The notes under the pieces: model-generated
Told to the model about the DNA's origin: nothing
The model's input: the letters and a program-made list of their open reading frames with translations, nothing else
The model's database searches: none
From: Methylomonas sp. UP202
Lineage (GTDB): Bacteria; Pseudomonadota; Gammaproteobacteria; Methylococcales; Methylomonadaceae
Length of the DNA: 64,000 nt
Direction of reading: 5' to 3'
NCBI RefSeq assembly: GCF_029910655.1
Contig: NZ_CP123897.1
Location: 558,001-622,000, forward strand
In this document: positions 45,767 through 54,716 of the stretch, piece by piece
Numbering within the stretch: position 1 is the stretch's first letter
Layout: each line of letters opens with the position of its first letter
Translations under genes and position numbers: made by a program

Positions 45767-47062
45767 ATGGTAAAAGAACCCAAGCATTGTTCGTTTTGCG
45801 GCATAGAAGCGTCAGCCTCGGTGCCTATGATCGCGGGCACCGAAGGTTACATCTGCGAAGCCTGTGTTACGTTGGCTAGCCAGGTGGTTTCCAGCTGGGG
45901 CAAGAAGAAGGAACTGGCCGACATGCAAGGCCCGTTGCCCAAGCCCAAGGAAATGAAAAAAATGCTCGATCAATACGTGATCGGGCAAGATTTGGCCAAG
46001 GAAATTCTGTCGGTCGCCGTTTACAATCACTACAAGCGCCTCAAGCACGAGACCAGCAAAACCGGCGGTTTGGGCGATGCCGACCCGAAAGTCGAAATCG
46101 GCAAATCCAACATCTTGATGATAGGCCCCTCAGGCACCGGTAAAACCCTGTTGGCCAGTACCTTGGCGAAAATCGTCGGCGTGCCCTTCGCGGTGGCCGA
46201 TGCGACGACGCTGACTCAGGCCGGCTACGTCGGCGACGATGTCGAAAACATCCTGGTACGTTTGCTGGACGTGGCCGACGGCCAGATCAGCAAGGCCGAG
46301 TGGGGTATCGTCTACATCGACGAAGTAGACAAGATCGCGCGCAGTCCCGAGCAAGCCTTCGGTACCCGAGACGTGTCCGGCGAAGGCGTGCAGCAAGCGT
46401 TGTTGCGTTTGGTGGAAGGCTCGCAAGTCAAGGTGCCGACCAAAGGGCGCCGTAAGGACCACAGCGGCAGCGATTCGGTGATGGTCGATACCAGCAATAT
46501 TCTGTTCATCGCCGGCGGTGCGTTTCCCGGCTTGGAAAAGCACGTCGAAAAACGCTTGCAACCGCCGAAAACCGCGATCGGCTTCCACGCCGAAGTCAGC
46601 AATCCCGACGACAAGCCGACCCTGGAAGCGATGTTGAACGCCACCCAGCCGGACGATTTGAAACGTTTCGGTTTGATTCCGGAATTCATCGGTCGCTTCC
46701 CGGTCTTGGCGCCGCTGGAACCGCTGGACGTCGACGCGTTGATTCAGGTGTTGACCGAACCGAAAAACGCGCTGGTCAAGCAATATCAGCAATTGTTCGC
46801 CTTCGACGACGTCGAGTTGGAGCTGACCCAAGACGCCTTGGTGGAAATCGCCGAGAAAGCCATCGCCCGCAATACCGGGGCGCGCGGTTTACGCGGCATC
46901 ATGGAACACGTCTTGCGTAAAACCATGTTCGAGTTGCCATCCAAGGATAACGTGACTCGCTGTATCGTCAATGCCGAAGTCATCCGCGGCGAAGCGGAAA
47001 TTCAGGTGGTCGAGCGCGACAATCCGGACGAACCCGATTTGCAACGCTCGTCGGCGGGCTAA
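45767..47062 (+). CDS. clpX: ClpX-type AAA+ unfoldase, nif-linked copy
   Basis: ClpX unfolds proteins for ClpP or remodels them. The protein has 431 residues from the ATG at 45767, after AAGAGGAG. It has the N-terminal C4 zinc domain (HCSFCGIEAS, YICEACV), Walker A GPSGTGKTLLAS, Walker B IVYIDEVDKIA and the sensor 2 region NTGARGLRGIMEH. No clpP is adjacent. A nif-linked clpX2 in Azotobacter degrades nif proteins such as NifB and NifEN when fixation stops; the same role here is inferred. Confidence 0.92.
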   Translation: MVKEPKHCSFCGIEASASVPMIAGTEGYICEACVTLASQVVSSWGKKKELADMQGPLPKPKEMKKMLDQYVIGQDLAKEILSVAVYNHYKRLKHETSKTGGLGDADPKVEIGKSNILMIGPSGTGKTLLASTLAKIVGVPFAVADATTLTQAGYVGDDVENILVRLLDVADGQISKAEWGIVYIDEVDKIARSPEQAFGTRDVSGEGVQQALLRLVEGSQVKVPTKGRRKDHSGSDSVMVDTSNILFIAGGAFPGLEKHVEKRLQPPKTAIGFHAEVSNPDDKPTLEAMLNATQPDDLKRFGLIPEFIGRFPVLAPLEPLDVDALIQVLTEPKNALVKQYQQLFAFDDVELELTQDALVEIAEKAIARNTGARGLRGIMEHVLRKTMFELPSKDNVTRCIVNAEVIRGEAEIQVVERDNPDEPDLQRSSAG

Positions 47063-47069
47063 CCGCCAA

Positions 47070-47095
47070 GGACGCCGGCCACTTGGCCGGCGTCC
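47070..47095 (+). repeat. Strong hairpin between clpX and grx-bolA
   Basis: GGACGCCGGCC, four bases, GGCCGGCGTCC: an 11-bp perfect stem without a T run. It probably stabilises or punctuates the nif transcript rather than ending it. Confidence 0.65.
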
Positions 47096-47123
47096 TCATT
47101 CCCAATTCAATCAGGCTTAATTT

Positions 47124-47750
47124 ATGAGCACTCAAACCACCAAAGAAAAGATCTTGCAACAATTGGCCGAAAACCCGGTGATTATTTATATGAAAGGCGT
47201 GCCCAGCGCGCCCGAATGCGGTTTTTCGGCGAAAGCGGTCGGTATCTTGAATGAAACCAAGGTGCCGTTTACCTACGTTAACGTGATGAAAGCGCCGTTC
47301 ATTCGCGAACGTTTGCCTTCGGTCTCGAAATGGCCAACCTTTCCGCAATTATTCATCAACGGCGAACTGATTGGTGGGGCCGACATCGTGGAATCGATGT
47401 ACAACGACGGCAGCTTGCTACCGTTGCTGCAAGCGGCGGTGACGCCGGCCGATCCGGTTGCCGCCAGCCAAACCATTACCCATTCCGAAGTCGAAGCCTT
47501 GATTCTGAGCGCCTATCCCGGCGCCAAAATCGAAATCGAGGGCCAGGGCTGCGACTTGGGTATCGTCGTCGTCAGCGAACTGTTTGCCGGGCAGACTATG
47601 ATTAAGCAACATCAAGGCGTCATGGAAACCCTGAGCGAGCCGTTGGCTTCCGGCCGTTTGCACGCGGTGACGCTGAAGACGTTTACGCCGGAACAACAAG
47701 CCGCGCAGCAACCGGCCGCCAATCCGGGCTTGCTGCAAATTCAACTTTAA
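47124..47750 (+). CDS. Monothiol glutaredoxin-BolA fusion protein
   Basis: The protein has 208 residues joining two partners that normally bind one Fe-S cluster as separate proteins. Residues 1-105 are a Grx4-type monothiol glutaredoxin with the CGFS active site (SAPECGFSAKAVGIL) and TFPQLFINGELIGGADIVES; residues about 118-190 are BolA-like (ALILSAYPGAKIEIEGQGCD; LASGRLHAVTLKTFTPEQ). A proline/alanine tail follows. Its place before nifF suggests an Fe-S carrier for nitrogenase. Confidence 0.9.
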   Translation: MSTQTTKEKILQQLAENPVIIYMKGVPSAPECGFSAKAVGILNETKVPFTYVNVMKAPFIRERLPSVSKWPTFPQLFINGELIGGADIVESMYNDGSLLPLLQAAVTPADPVAASQTITHSEVEALILSAYPGAKIEIEGQGCDLGIVVVSELFAGQTMIKQHQGVMETLSEPLASGRLHAVTLKTFTPEQQAAQQPAANPGLLQIQL

Positions 47751-47774
47751 TTTCGTCAACAAGGAGTAAACCAT

Positions 47775-48305
47775 ATGGCAAAAGTAGGCATTTTCTTTGG
47801 AACCGATACCGGCAACACCCGCAAGTTTGCCAAGCAAATCTCCAGCAAGCTGGGCGACGTCGCGGACAAACCGGTTAACATTAACAAAGCTTCGGTCGAT
47901 GACCTGCTGGCTTACGATGTATTGATCCTGGGCTCGCCAACGTATGGCGAAGGCGAATTGCCGGGCATGAGCGCGGGTCACGACAACGAAAGCTGGGAAG
48001 AATTTCTACCGACCGTCACCGGCGCGGATTTCAGCGGCAAAACCGTCGCGCTGTACGGCTTGGGCGACCAGGAAGGCTATCCCGGCCACTTCGTCGATGC
48101 GCTGGGCTTTTTGTACGATGCGTTCGCCGACGCCGGCGCCAACATCGTAGGCTTTACCAGTACCGAAGGTTACGAGTTTAAAAAGTCCAAAGCGTTGATG
48201 GGCGACCAGTTCGTCGGTTTGGCGCTGGACGAAGACAATCAAAAAGAGTTGAGCGAAGGTCGTCTGACCGCTTGGCTGGATTCGATTTCTTCCGCCTGGG
48301 CATAA
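47775..48305 (+). CDS. nifF: Flavodoxin NifF
   Basis: NifF is a long-chain flavodoxin that donates electrons to the nitrogenase Fe protein. It has 176 residues. GIFFGTDTGNTRKFAKQIS binds the FMN phosphate, SPTYGEGELPG and GLGDQEGYPGHFVDALGFLY surround the isoalloxazine ring. AAGGAG lies before the ATG. It closes the nif gene series. Confidence 0.94.
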   Translation: MAKVGIFFGTDTGNTRKFAKQISSKLGDVADKPVNINKASVDDLLAYDVLILGSPTYGEGELPGMSAGHDNESWEEFLPTVTGADFSGKTVALYGLGDQEGYPGHFVDALGFLYDAFADAGANIVGFTSTEGYEFKKSKALMGDQFVGLALDEDNQKELSEGRLTAWLDSISSAWA

Positions 48306-48311
48306 CGGCCC

Positions 48312-48758
48312 ATGATCGAAGAACAGGCTGTGGTGACCCGAGTCGGCCTTGATGGACGGCCTTGGATCAAAAGCCTGCAAACCAGTGCCTGCGGCGCTTG
48401 TCTGCAAAAGCAGTCGTGCGGTACCGCAACGCTGGCAAAAGTGTTACCCAAGCGTGAATTCGCCGTCGATTCCGAACTGGCCCTGCAAGCCGGAGATCGG
48501 GTCGTCGTCGCGATCGATGACAGTCATTTGGTGTTGACTTCGCTGTTACTGTATTTGCTACCGCTATTGCTGATGTTCGGGGGGCTAGGGCTGGCGCAAT
48601 GGCTAATACCGGCCACGCTGATCGATGTTTGGTTACCGGAAATTGCCCTGTCCACGCTCTTGCTTGGTTTCTGGCTGATACACCGCGCGCAAAATCTGTT
48701 GTTGCTGCAACTCTGTTTTCGACCTCAAATTATCCGCAAATTGGCGGCCGAAGCCTGA
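48312..48758 (+). CDS. rseC: RseC/MucC family membrane redox protein
   Basis: The protein has 148 residues: an N-terminal Cys cluster (SACGACLQKQSCGTATL), a small beta domain, two membrane helices and a basic end. This is the RseC layout; RseC associates with Rnf/Rsx complexes, which supply low-potential electrons, and with SoxR reduction. The start is six bases after nifF, so it is probably cotranscribed and may assist electron flow to flavodoxin; that link is inferred. The gap 48759-49042 holds nothing clear. Confidence 0.87.
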   Translation: MIEEQAVVTRVGLDGRPWIKSLQTSACGACLQKQSCGTATLAKVLPKREFAVDSELALQAGDRVVVAIDDSHLVLTSLLLYLLPLLLMFGGLGLAQWLIPATLIDVWLPEIALSTLLLGFWLIHRAQNLLLLQLCFRPQIIRKLAAEA

Positions 48759-49042
48759 TCGTTGGCTTACCTCTCGATTTCCTACCCTCGCTCCGAAAAT
48801 CTTGGCATTTTGCCTTTTCGGGTAAACGGCATGCCAACGGCCGGGCGCTCGAATATTAATCTGCGCGTCATCCTACTCCTTGAACTCGTTGGATTTAGAT
48901 CAATTCAAGTTGGAATGATCGATAGTCGCCGGATTTATAAGGCGTTCTATCGTGCAAAGCCAAGTTGGCGAAGGCGTACCGCTCAAGATCGGTGAAAAGC
49001 GCTTTGCAAGCGCCTCGCGTTCATGTGCTGACTGTTGAAAAT

Positions 49043-49058
49043 TGTCGCGGGCGCGACA
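49043..49058 (+). promoter_or_regulatory. Candidate NifA upstream activator site
   Basis: TGT, CGCGGGCGCG, ACA: a TGT-N10-ACA site that is also a near-perfect palindrome (TTGTCGCG/CGCGACAA). It lies 115 bases before the start of the sigma-54 element at 49174. Confidence 0.68.
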
Positions 49059-49173
49059 AATCCTTGGGCAAATTGTTGTGTTGTTGGACACCGCACTCGA
49101 ATTCGACGCCGGATTTCTGGACGAAATCGGTTAAAACCCTGTATATAAGCGGGTTTTATCGTCCTGATTTTGA

Positions 49174-49189
49174 TGGCACCTAAATTGCT
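49174..49189 (+). promoter_or_regulatory. Strong sigma-54 promoter
   Basis: TGGCACCTAAATTGCT matches 11 of the 12 defined -24/-12 positions, including a complete TGGCAC and TTGCT. The next gene begins at 49283. Confidence 0.8.
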
Positions 49190-49282
49190 TAACAGAGGCT
49201 TGAAAATCCCGGATTTTCAGCGTTGCGGCGAACGAGGGACGCGGTTCGTCGTCGGTGTAAGCTCAGTTGTAGAGGTGATGAA

Positions 49283-49594
49283 ATGATCGAAGTGTTGATG
49301 GTATCCCTGGTAATGCTGGTGGTGGCGGTTTGCGCGTTTGCGCCGCTGGGCTGCACGATATTCGCGCAATCCAAAACGGCGGTAGCGGCGAAAGCCAAGG
49401 CCGGCGAGTCCGTGACGGAGTTTTCCGGTATTTTGGTACCGGAAGATTCGGTTTTAAAACGCCATTTTCTGGCGCAGTTGCAAGCCGAAATTGAAGCGAC
49501 GCTGTTTCCGCGTCCAACCGATTCGATGCTGCAACGTCACTATGACGCGTTGGTCGCGTCGGAGTTGGAAAGCCGTTTGGCCGGTGGCCGTTAA
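49283..49594 (+). CDS. Membrane-anchored protein with internal repeat, likely NifA/sigma-54 controlled
   Basis: The protein has 103 residues from the ATG at 49283 after AGAGGTGATG. It has an N-terminal membrane helix (MIEVLMVSLVMLVVAVCAFA then PLG), a short linker and two copies of a helical unit: VPEDSVLKRHFLAQLQAEIE followed by ATL, and RPTDSMLQRHYDALVASELE followed by SRL. It lies behind a sigma-54 promoter and NifA-type site, next to the nif operon, so a role in nitrogen fixation is likely but unknown. The helix resembles the 67-residue protein at 28115. Confidence 0.75.
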   Translation: MIEVLMVSLVMLVVAVCAFAPLGCTIFAQSKTAVAAKAKAGESVTEFSGILVPEDSVLKRHFLAQLQAEIEATLFPRPTDSMLQRHYDALVASELESRLAGGR

Positions 49595-49613
49595 ACGCCA
49601 CGGTTAGGCGGAG

Positions 49614-49650
49614 AAAAGGGTCGCCGGCTTTGCCGCGCGACCCTTTTTTT
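49614..49650 (+). terminator. Intrinsic terminator
   Basis: AAAAGGGTCGC, a loop, GCGACCC and a T run, 20 bases after the repeat-protein stop. The region from here to 49989 has no gene. Confidence 0.87.
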
Positions 49651-49989
49651 GTGTGGATGGCTGCTGCATCACGCTTGTTAGCCAATGCTTTCAAATGTCG
49701 CTATCGGCGTCTGTATGACGGAAAGCGTTTTTTCCTAAGAAAGTCGCCGGACGCGGTCGCCCAATTCGGTGTCGGAGCGTTGTCAATCGCGGCTAAAGCC
49801 GCTCCCTCGCCATTGACTTTCATTTGCCGAGGTGACGCAGTCGTTTCATCAGCGTTAGTAGGGCTAACATTCTTCCGGTAACCAGTCGCCGCACGCGGTC
49901 ATGACCGTGATTTACGGAAAACCATTTTCAACGGACCAACCCGTGTCGCATATCCAATCACGCCGGGCGGGCTGGCGCGAGTCTCGCGG

Positions 49990-50715
49990 CTAGGATGCGT
50001 CCATCTTGTAACCGAAGCCGCGCACGGTCTTCAACAATTTTGGCTCGTAGTCGTCGTCGATTTTTCGGCGCAATTGTCGGATATAGACGTCCACGACATT
50101 GGTCAGCGGGTCGGCGCTGTATCCCCACACTTGTTCGAGAATACGGGTACGGCTTAGTACCTTGCCGGGCATGCGCATAAAGCATTCCAGCAATGCGAAT
50201 TCCTTGGGCGTCAGCTCGATCGGGCTATCGCCGCGGCGGACTTCGTGGGTCTCGCCGTTCAGCGTCAGATCGGCGATGCGCAATTCCTTGGCGTCCACTT
50301 TCAATTCGCCGCCGCGTCGCCGCATCAAAGCCTCAATGCGGGCTAATAATTCTTCGAAAGCGAAGGGCTTGGTCATGTAATCGTCGGCGCCCGCGCGCAG
50401 GCCGGTGACTTTATCTTGTACGGTATCCTTGGCGGTGAGCATCAAAATCGGCGTTTCGACGCCGTTTTCGCGCAGACGTTCGCAAACCTCTCGGCCGTTT
50501 ATGTCGGGCAGGCCCAGGTCGAGAATAATGACTTGAAAGCCGCCTTCGGCGGCCAACAAGATCGCTTCCTGGCCGCCGCCGGCCCGCTCCACCGCATAGC
50601 CTTCCGCTTTCAAGCCGCGCTGCACGAAGTCGACGATGCGCTTGTCGTCTTCGACCAGTAGGATTCGCATATAGCCGTTTTCGGGGGAGGGGGTATATTG
50701 GTTTTTTTCGTTCAT
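49990..50715 (-). CDS. OmpR-family response regulator
   Basis: The protein has 241 residues: receiver domain with LLVEDDKRI, phosphoacceptor VIILDLGLPDING, MLTAKD and KPF, and a C-terminal winged helix with ELTPKEFALLECFMRMPGKV and VDVYIRQLRRKID. It starts two bases after the sensor-kinase stop. An ATG 15 codons later (50670) gives the more usual length; neither has a good ribosome site. CusR/QseB/PmrA-like in type; target genes are not evident. Confidence 0.9.
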   Translation of the reverse strand: MNEKNQYTPSPENGYMRILLVEDDKRIVDFVQRGLKAEGYAVERAGGGQEAILLAAEGGFQVIILDLGLPDINGREVCERLRENGVETPILMLTAKDTVQDKVTGLRAGADDYMTKPFAFEELLARIEALMRRRGGELKVDAKELRIADLTLNGETHEVRRGDSPIELTPKEFALLECFMRMPGKVLSRTRILEQVWGYSADPLTNVVDVYIRQLRRKIDDDYEPKLLKTVRGFGYKMDAS

Positions 50716-50717
50716 GG

Positions 50718-52304
50718 CTAGCCAGTGGATTGCTTGGACAAGGGAAGAGCGATCGTAAACGTCGAACCGGCGCTCTCGGTACTGCTGACCGAGATCCGCC
50801 CGCCGTGGGCCTTCAATATCGACTTCGCCATCGGCAGGCCTAGGCCGGTGCCGTCGTCGCGGGAGTGTAACGCGTTTTCGCTACGAAAGTGGCGGTCGAA
50901 GATGCGCTCGAGGTCGCCGGCCGGAATGCCGATGCCTTGGTCGCTGAGACTAAACACCGCTTCGCCGTTTTCGACCACTAGCATGGCGGCGATATGGCCG
51001 TCGGGATTGGAATAGCGGCAGGCGTTGTCGCCGAGGATGAACAACACCTGACGCAGGCGTTGTTTGTCGCCGCGCACCCAGACCGGGTGATCGGGCAGGC
51101 GCAGGGATACCGACAAGGCGTTTTCCTCGGCCATGACTTTAAAATCTTCGATGGCGCCGCCAATCAATTCGGCGAAGTCCAGTCCATCCCATTCGAACTG
51201 CATCATCGTGGTTTCGGCGCGCGCCATGAATAGCAAATCGTTGACGTATTTACCCAGTTGTTCGGACAGTTCGACGATGCGGTGCAGGGCGTCTTGATAC
51301 TCTTCGGGATCGCGTTCGCGGCCGCGCAGCGTGACTTCGGCCTCGCCGCGGATTACCGTGATCGGCGTGCGCAATTCGTGGGAGATGTCGGCGAAAAATT
51401 CGCGGCGGGCGTTGTCCAGCCTTTGCAGTTCTTCGTTGAGCTGGCGCAACTCTTGGGTTCGTTCGGCGACGCGGCGTTCCAGCACGGATCGGCCCTTGCG
51501 CAATTTTTCCTGCTGGCGTTCGAGTTCCTGGGCCATTTGGTTGAAATGCTTGGCCAGGTAGGCAAATTCGTCGCCGCTGTCCAGCGCCAGCCGATAGCGC
51601 AGATTCCCGGAGGCAATTTCGTTGGTGCCGGCCATCAAGGCTTCCAACGGCTTACGCAAACCGCGCATCAAGTAAAGGCCGGACGTCAGGCTAAAGGCCG
51701 CGGCCAGTAGGGCGCTGCCGATCGCCAGCCAGCGCGAACGCTTGACCAGCGCTTCCAATTCCTCGCGGGCCTTGTCGGCCTTGGCACGCTCCGCATTGAT
51801 CGCGACGTCGATCAAGGGTTGAAATTTGCCGTCGATTTCCTCTTCCGAAAATTTGGACAGCAACTGGGTGGCTTTTTCGCGCTTACCTTGTTGGCGCAAG
51901 CGCTCGACTTCGTCGAAACGGTATTTGCTGGCGTCCAAGAAGGCGGTGAAATGGGCGACGCGCTCCAGTTCCGCGGATTTGCCGGACCAATCTGATCGGT
52001 CCTCCGCCGAGGGTTGGACCGCCGTCGCGCGTAACGCGGAAACCGCGTCGTAAAGGTGTTGCTTGGAGGTGTCGACGCCGGCTTGGGCGGCCGGGCTGTC
52101 GGTTATCAACCGGTCCAGCCGTTCTTTAAAATGCCGGTAAGCTTCCAGCGACAGGCGCTGATAATGGTCGAAGGCCTCGTAAGCGCGTTGGCTGCGTTGG
52201 AAATAACCGGCGACCTGATTCGTTTCCCAGAACATCGTGCCGCCCATGGTTAGCACGAAGCCGAACGAGATGGCGATGACCAGCGTCAGGCGGCGGCGAA
52301 ACAT
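50718..52304 (-). CDS. Sensor histidine kinase
   Basis: This membrane kinase has 528 residues: helix 1 (about 8-28), a helical periplasmic domain, helix 2 (about 190-212), HAMP, a coiled coil, the phosphoacceptor FADISHELRTPITVIRGEAE, N-box ILGDNACRYSN, G1 DQGIGIP and G2 DGTGLGLPMAKSILKAHGG. It pairs with the adjacent response regulator. The gene is four bases... short of the regulator start, with the lipoprotein gene upstream after six bases. Confidence 0.9.
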   Translation of the reverse strand: MFRRRLTLVIAISFGFVLTMGGTMFWETNQVAGYFQRSQRAYEAFDHYQRLSLEAYRHFKERLDRLITDSPAAQAGVDTSKQHLYDAVSALRATAVQPSAEDRSDWSGKSAELERVAHFTAFLDASKYRFDEVERLRQQGKREKATQLLSKFSEEEIDGKFQPLIDVAINAERAKADKAREELEALVKRSRWLAIGSALLAAAFSLTSGLYLMRGLRKPLEALMAGTNEIASGNLRYRLALDSGDEFAYLAKHFNQMAQELERQQEKLRKGRSVLERRVAERTQELRQLNEELQRLDNARREFFADISHELRTPITVIRGEAEVTLRGRERDPEEYQDALHRIVELSEQLGKYVNDLLFMARAETTMMQFEWDGLDFAELIGGAIEDFKVMAEENALSVSLRLPDHPVWVRGDKQRLRQVLFILGDNACRYSNPDGHIAAMLVVENGEAVFSLSDQGIGIPAGDLERIFDRHFRSENALHSRDDGTGLGLPMAKSILKAHGGRISVSSTESAGSTFTIALPLSKQSTG

Positions 52305-52310
52305 GGCGGC

Positions 52311-52883
52311 TTATTTGGCGTCGCCGCCGCTTTCGTCGAGTTGCTTTTCCATTGAGCGAATGGCTTCCAGCTTTTCCCGCAATAACCGGGTCTCGTCGGT
52401 TTTCGGCGTTCCGACATCGCTCTTTTCCTTCGCTTCCGCCGGGTGCACGGTTCGCTGTTTACGTTCCAGGTTGCCAAGTTTTTTCGAATAACCTTGAAGT
52501 TGCTTCAACGTCGCGGTTTGGGTGGCGACGAATTGTTTCATTGCTTCGTCCGGCAAGGCCGCCGGCGGTAGGCTACCGATGTCGTCAAGAATTTTCGTAA
52601 TGTCGCCGCAGGTCTCGGACAAGACCCGGCCAACCAGAAGTTGCAGCCGGTTAGTCAAATTCGGCGCGTCCTTGTTTTGTTTGACCAGCGCCTTGCATTG
52701 CTCGGCGCGAGCCGCCGGGGTCAGCTCGGCGGTTTTCGCGGCGAATGCAAGCAGGCGGTCGAAGTCGCTGGCTACTTTCGGCGGTGTGTAGCATTCCGGG
52801 GTCGGCGGGCTGGGTTGGGGTTCCATTTGGGCGCATCCGGATATTAGCGCGATACTCAGAACGGCGAACTTGGGTTTCATCAT
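52311..52883 (-). CDS. Lipoprotein, possibly QseG/YfhG-like
   Basis: The protein has 190 residues with a lipoprotein signal (FAVLSIALISGC, lipobox Cys near 19). The mature part is helical with a C-terminal coiled coil (about 130-185) and four further cysteines in the first half. The start is one of two adjacent ATGs (52883 or 52880). In enterobacteria a lipoprotein gene (qseG) follows a membrane kinase gene (qseE/glrK), the same order as here, but direct similarity is slight. Confidence 0.7.
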   Translation of the reverse strand: MMKPKFAVLSIALISGCAQMEPQPSPPTPECYTPPKVASDFDRLLAFAAKTAELTPAARAEQCKALVKQNKDAPNLTNRLQLLVGRVLSETCGDITKILDDIGSLPPAALPDEAMKQFVATQTATLKQLQGYSKKLGNLERKQRTVHPAEAKEKSDVGTPKTDETRLLREKLEAIRSMEKQLDESGGDAK

Positions 52884-52921
52884 CGGATTATTACACGGGT
52901 TAAACAACGATTTTACCGGTT

Positions 52922-54337
52922 CTAGTCGAGCATCGGTAGCGATAGTCGAAAGCGGTTGCCGTGTAGGCCGGGTTCGCCGTCCACCCAAGCCAATTTACCT
53001 TGGTGGTTGGCGATGTAGGTTTTGACGGTTTCCAGGTTCAGTTCGGCCAAATCGCCGAAAGAGCCGGCCGGAAACCGGAAAAACGGCTCCAGGATCGCGC
53101 TGCGTAGCGCCGGATTGATGGCGGGGCCTTCGTCTTCGATTTCCAGCTCCAATTCGGTATCCTGGAGACGTAAGCGCAACGTGATTTCGCTGTCTTCCGG
53201 CGCATGAGCCCAAGCCAGCAGCAATAGCTGTTCGACGATCAGATGCAATTGGTCGGCAACCCCGGAAATCACCGCCGCTTGGGTCTGTTTCTTCAAATGC
53301 AGCGACTTGGCGCGTAACTTGGCGCGCAGTCCGCTGACCACTTCGTCTATCAAATTTTCCAGATCGATCAAGTCTTTTTCTTCCGGTTCCTGGCTGAATT
53401 GACTGTCGTTCAACTGTCGCAGGCAGTCGTCGTACAGTGCTTGCAGGTCGGCGACGGCGTCGTGCAGGTTGCTCGGATCGCCGCCACGGCCGACCGAGTG
53501 TAGGCCGGTCTTCAACGCGGCCAACGGGGTGGCGATCTGTCGGGTCATGCCGGCCATGGTTTGATGTTTGGCGTATTCCAGTTCGTGTAGGCGGTTTCTC
53601 AACCATTCCAGGCGATTCCCGAGTTGTCGCCAATCTTCCAGGCCGTCCAACAGTATCGGTTCGGCCAGACCGCCGCTCAGGCCGCGTACCGCGCGTTCCA
53701 ACTGGCGGATCGCACGCATTTGCACATAGACCAATCCGATCACCAGCAAGACGGAAATCGCCGCTAGCAAGCCGCCCTTGATCATGACATCCCGTTCCAG
53801 CGCGGCCGATTGGCGGTTCAATTGCCGAAAGCGCTGATCCACGTAGGTTTCAAAATCCCTGGACAGGGTGGCGGCCGATTCACGCAAGCTTTGAAAGGCT
53901 TCATCCAACGGAAGCTTGATATCGTCTTCGCTGGCCGAACCGATGATTTGTTGGTAAATCAAGACTTCTTTCTCGGCCAATTCGTTGGCCAACAGCGCGA
54001 TGCGGTTGTCGACTCGCAGCTTCAACAGTTCGTTCAGCGCTTGCTTAAACGTGGTTCGGGTGGCTTCGTAGGACTCGCGCTCGTAGGGTTGGCGCAGCGC
54101 CGGATCAGACAGCAAAACGAACAAGCGCGCCTTGCGCTCCACGTCCGAGGTCTTTTGCAGCACCAGCCGAATGTTTTGGGTTTGCTCGAATATTCGGGTA
54201 TTCAATTCTCTGCCCAATGCCGAGGCCTCGCGCATCGTGGCCGCCGAATGAACAGCGGCAACGAACAGCGGGATTGCGGTCGCGACGAAGCCCAGCGCGG
54301 TCAGGGCCTTGAAAGAAATCAGTTTTTTAAAGTTCAT
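52922..54337 (-). CDS. Histidine-kinase-like membrane protein lacking the phosphoacceptor His
   Basis: The protein has 471 residues from the ATG at 54337: membrane helices near 11-30 and 187-208, a helical periplasmic domain, a HAMP-like segment, and a HisKA/HATPase-like part. Where kinases have SHELRTPL this protein has TRQIATPL (Arg266 instead of His); the N-box Asn is also missing (EQLLLLAWAHA) while IEDEGPAI keeps one ATP-lid motif. It is therefore probably a sensor without autophosphorylation. Layout recalls GlrK/QseE. It precedes the lipoprotein gene. Confidence 0.78.
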   Translation of the reverse strand: MNFKKLISFKALTALGFVATAIPLFVAAVHSAATMREASALGRELNTRIFEQTQNIRLVLQKTSDVERKARLFVLLSDPALRQPYERESYEATRTTFKQALNELLKLRVDNRIALLANELAEKEVLIYQQIIGSASEDDIKLPLDEAFQSLRESAATLSRDFETYVDQRFRQLNRQSAALERDVMIKGGLLAAISVLLVIGLVYVQMRAIRQLERAVRGLSGGLAEPILLDGLEDWRQLGNRLEWLRNRLHELEYAKHQTMAGMTRQIATPLAALKTGLHSVGRGGDPSNLHDAVADLQALYDDCLRQLNDSQFSQEPEEKDLIDLENLIDEVVSGLRAKLRAKSLHLKKQTQAAVISGVADQLHLIVEQLLLLAWAHAPEDSEITLRLRLQDTELELEIEDEGPAINPALRSAILEPFFRFPAGSFGDLAELNLETVKTYIANHQGKLAWVDGEPGLHGNRFRLSLPMLD

Positions 54338-54716
54338 CCTAACGTCGCCGCCTTGGTCATAATGCAATAGTAGTGGGAATTCCGGAATTCGGTAGGTTCG
54401 CGCCCGCCTGCTTGCCGCGAAATGGATGGGATAATGCCGGGTGGTCTTCATTTAATTTTAATCAAAACTTCAGGGTTAATCTCATCTGGATGGGCTAATC
54501 TCAGGTCCCGTATACGCTCGAAAAAGTACCGGCATAAGAGAAACAATGGCTTAGGCGTGGTATCTGGATTGTTTTTCATAAGCTCTCGAGTTCACTGGCA
54601 AGGGCGCTAACGAGGCAAGCCGCGAGGCAGGGTTCAGCCCCGCGATGATCGAAATCCTACACTGGCTCCCAAAGTAAACTGGGAGTGCGGTCACTGAAAT
54701 TTAAAGGAGTATTCAC

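Noticed and set aside
54422-54610. 62-codon plus-strand frame between the pseudokinase and the acyltransferase
   Set aside because: No ribosome site, no recognisable domain, and composition like non-coding DNA.
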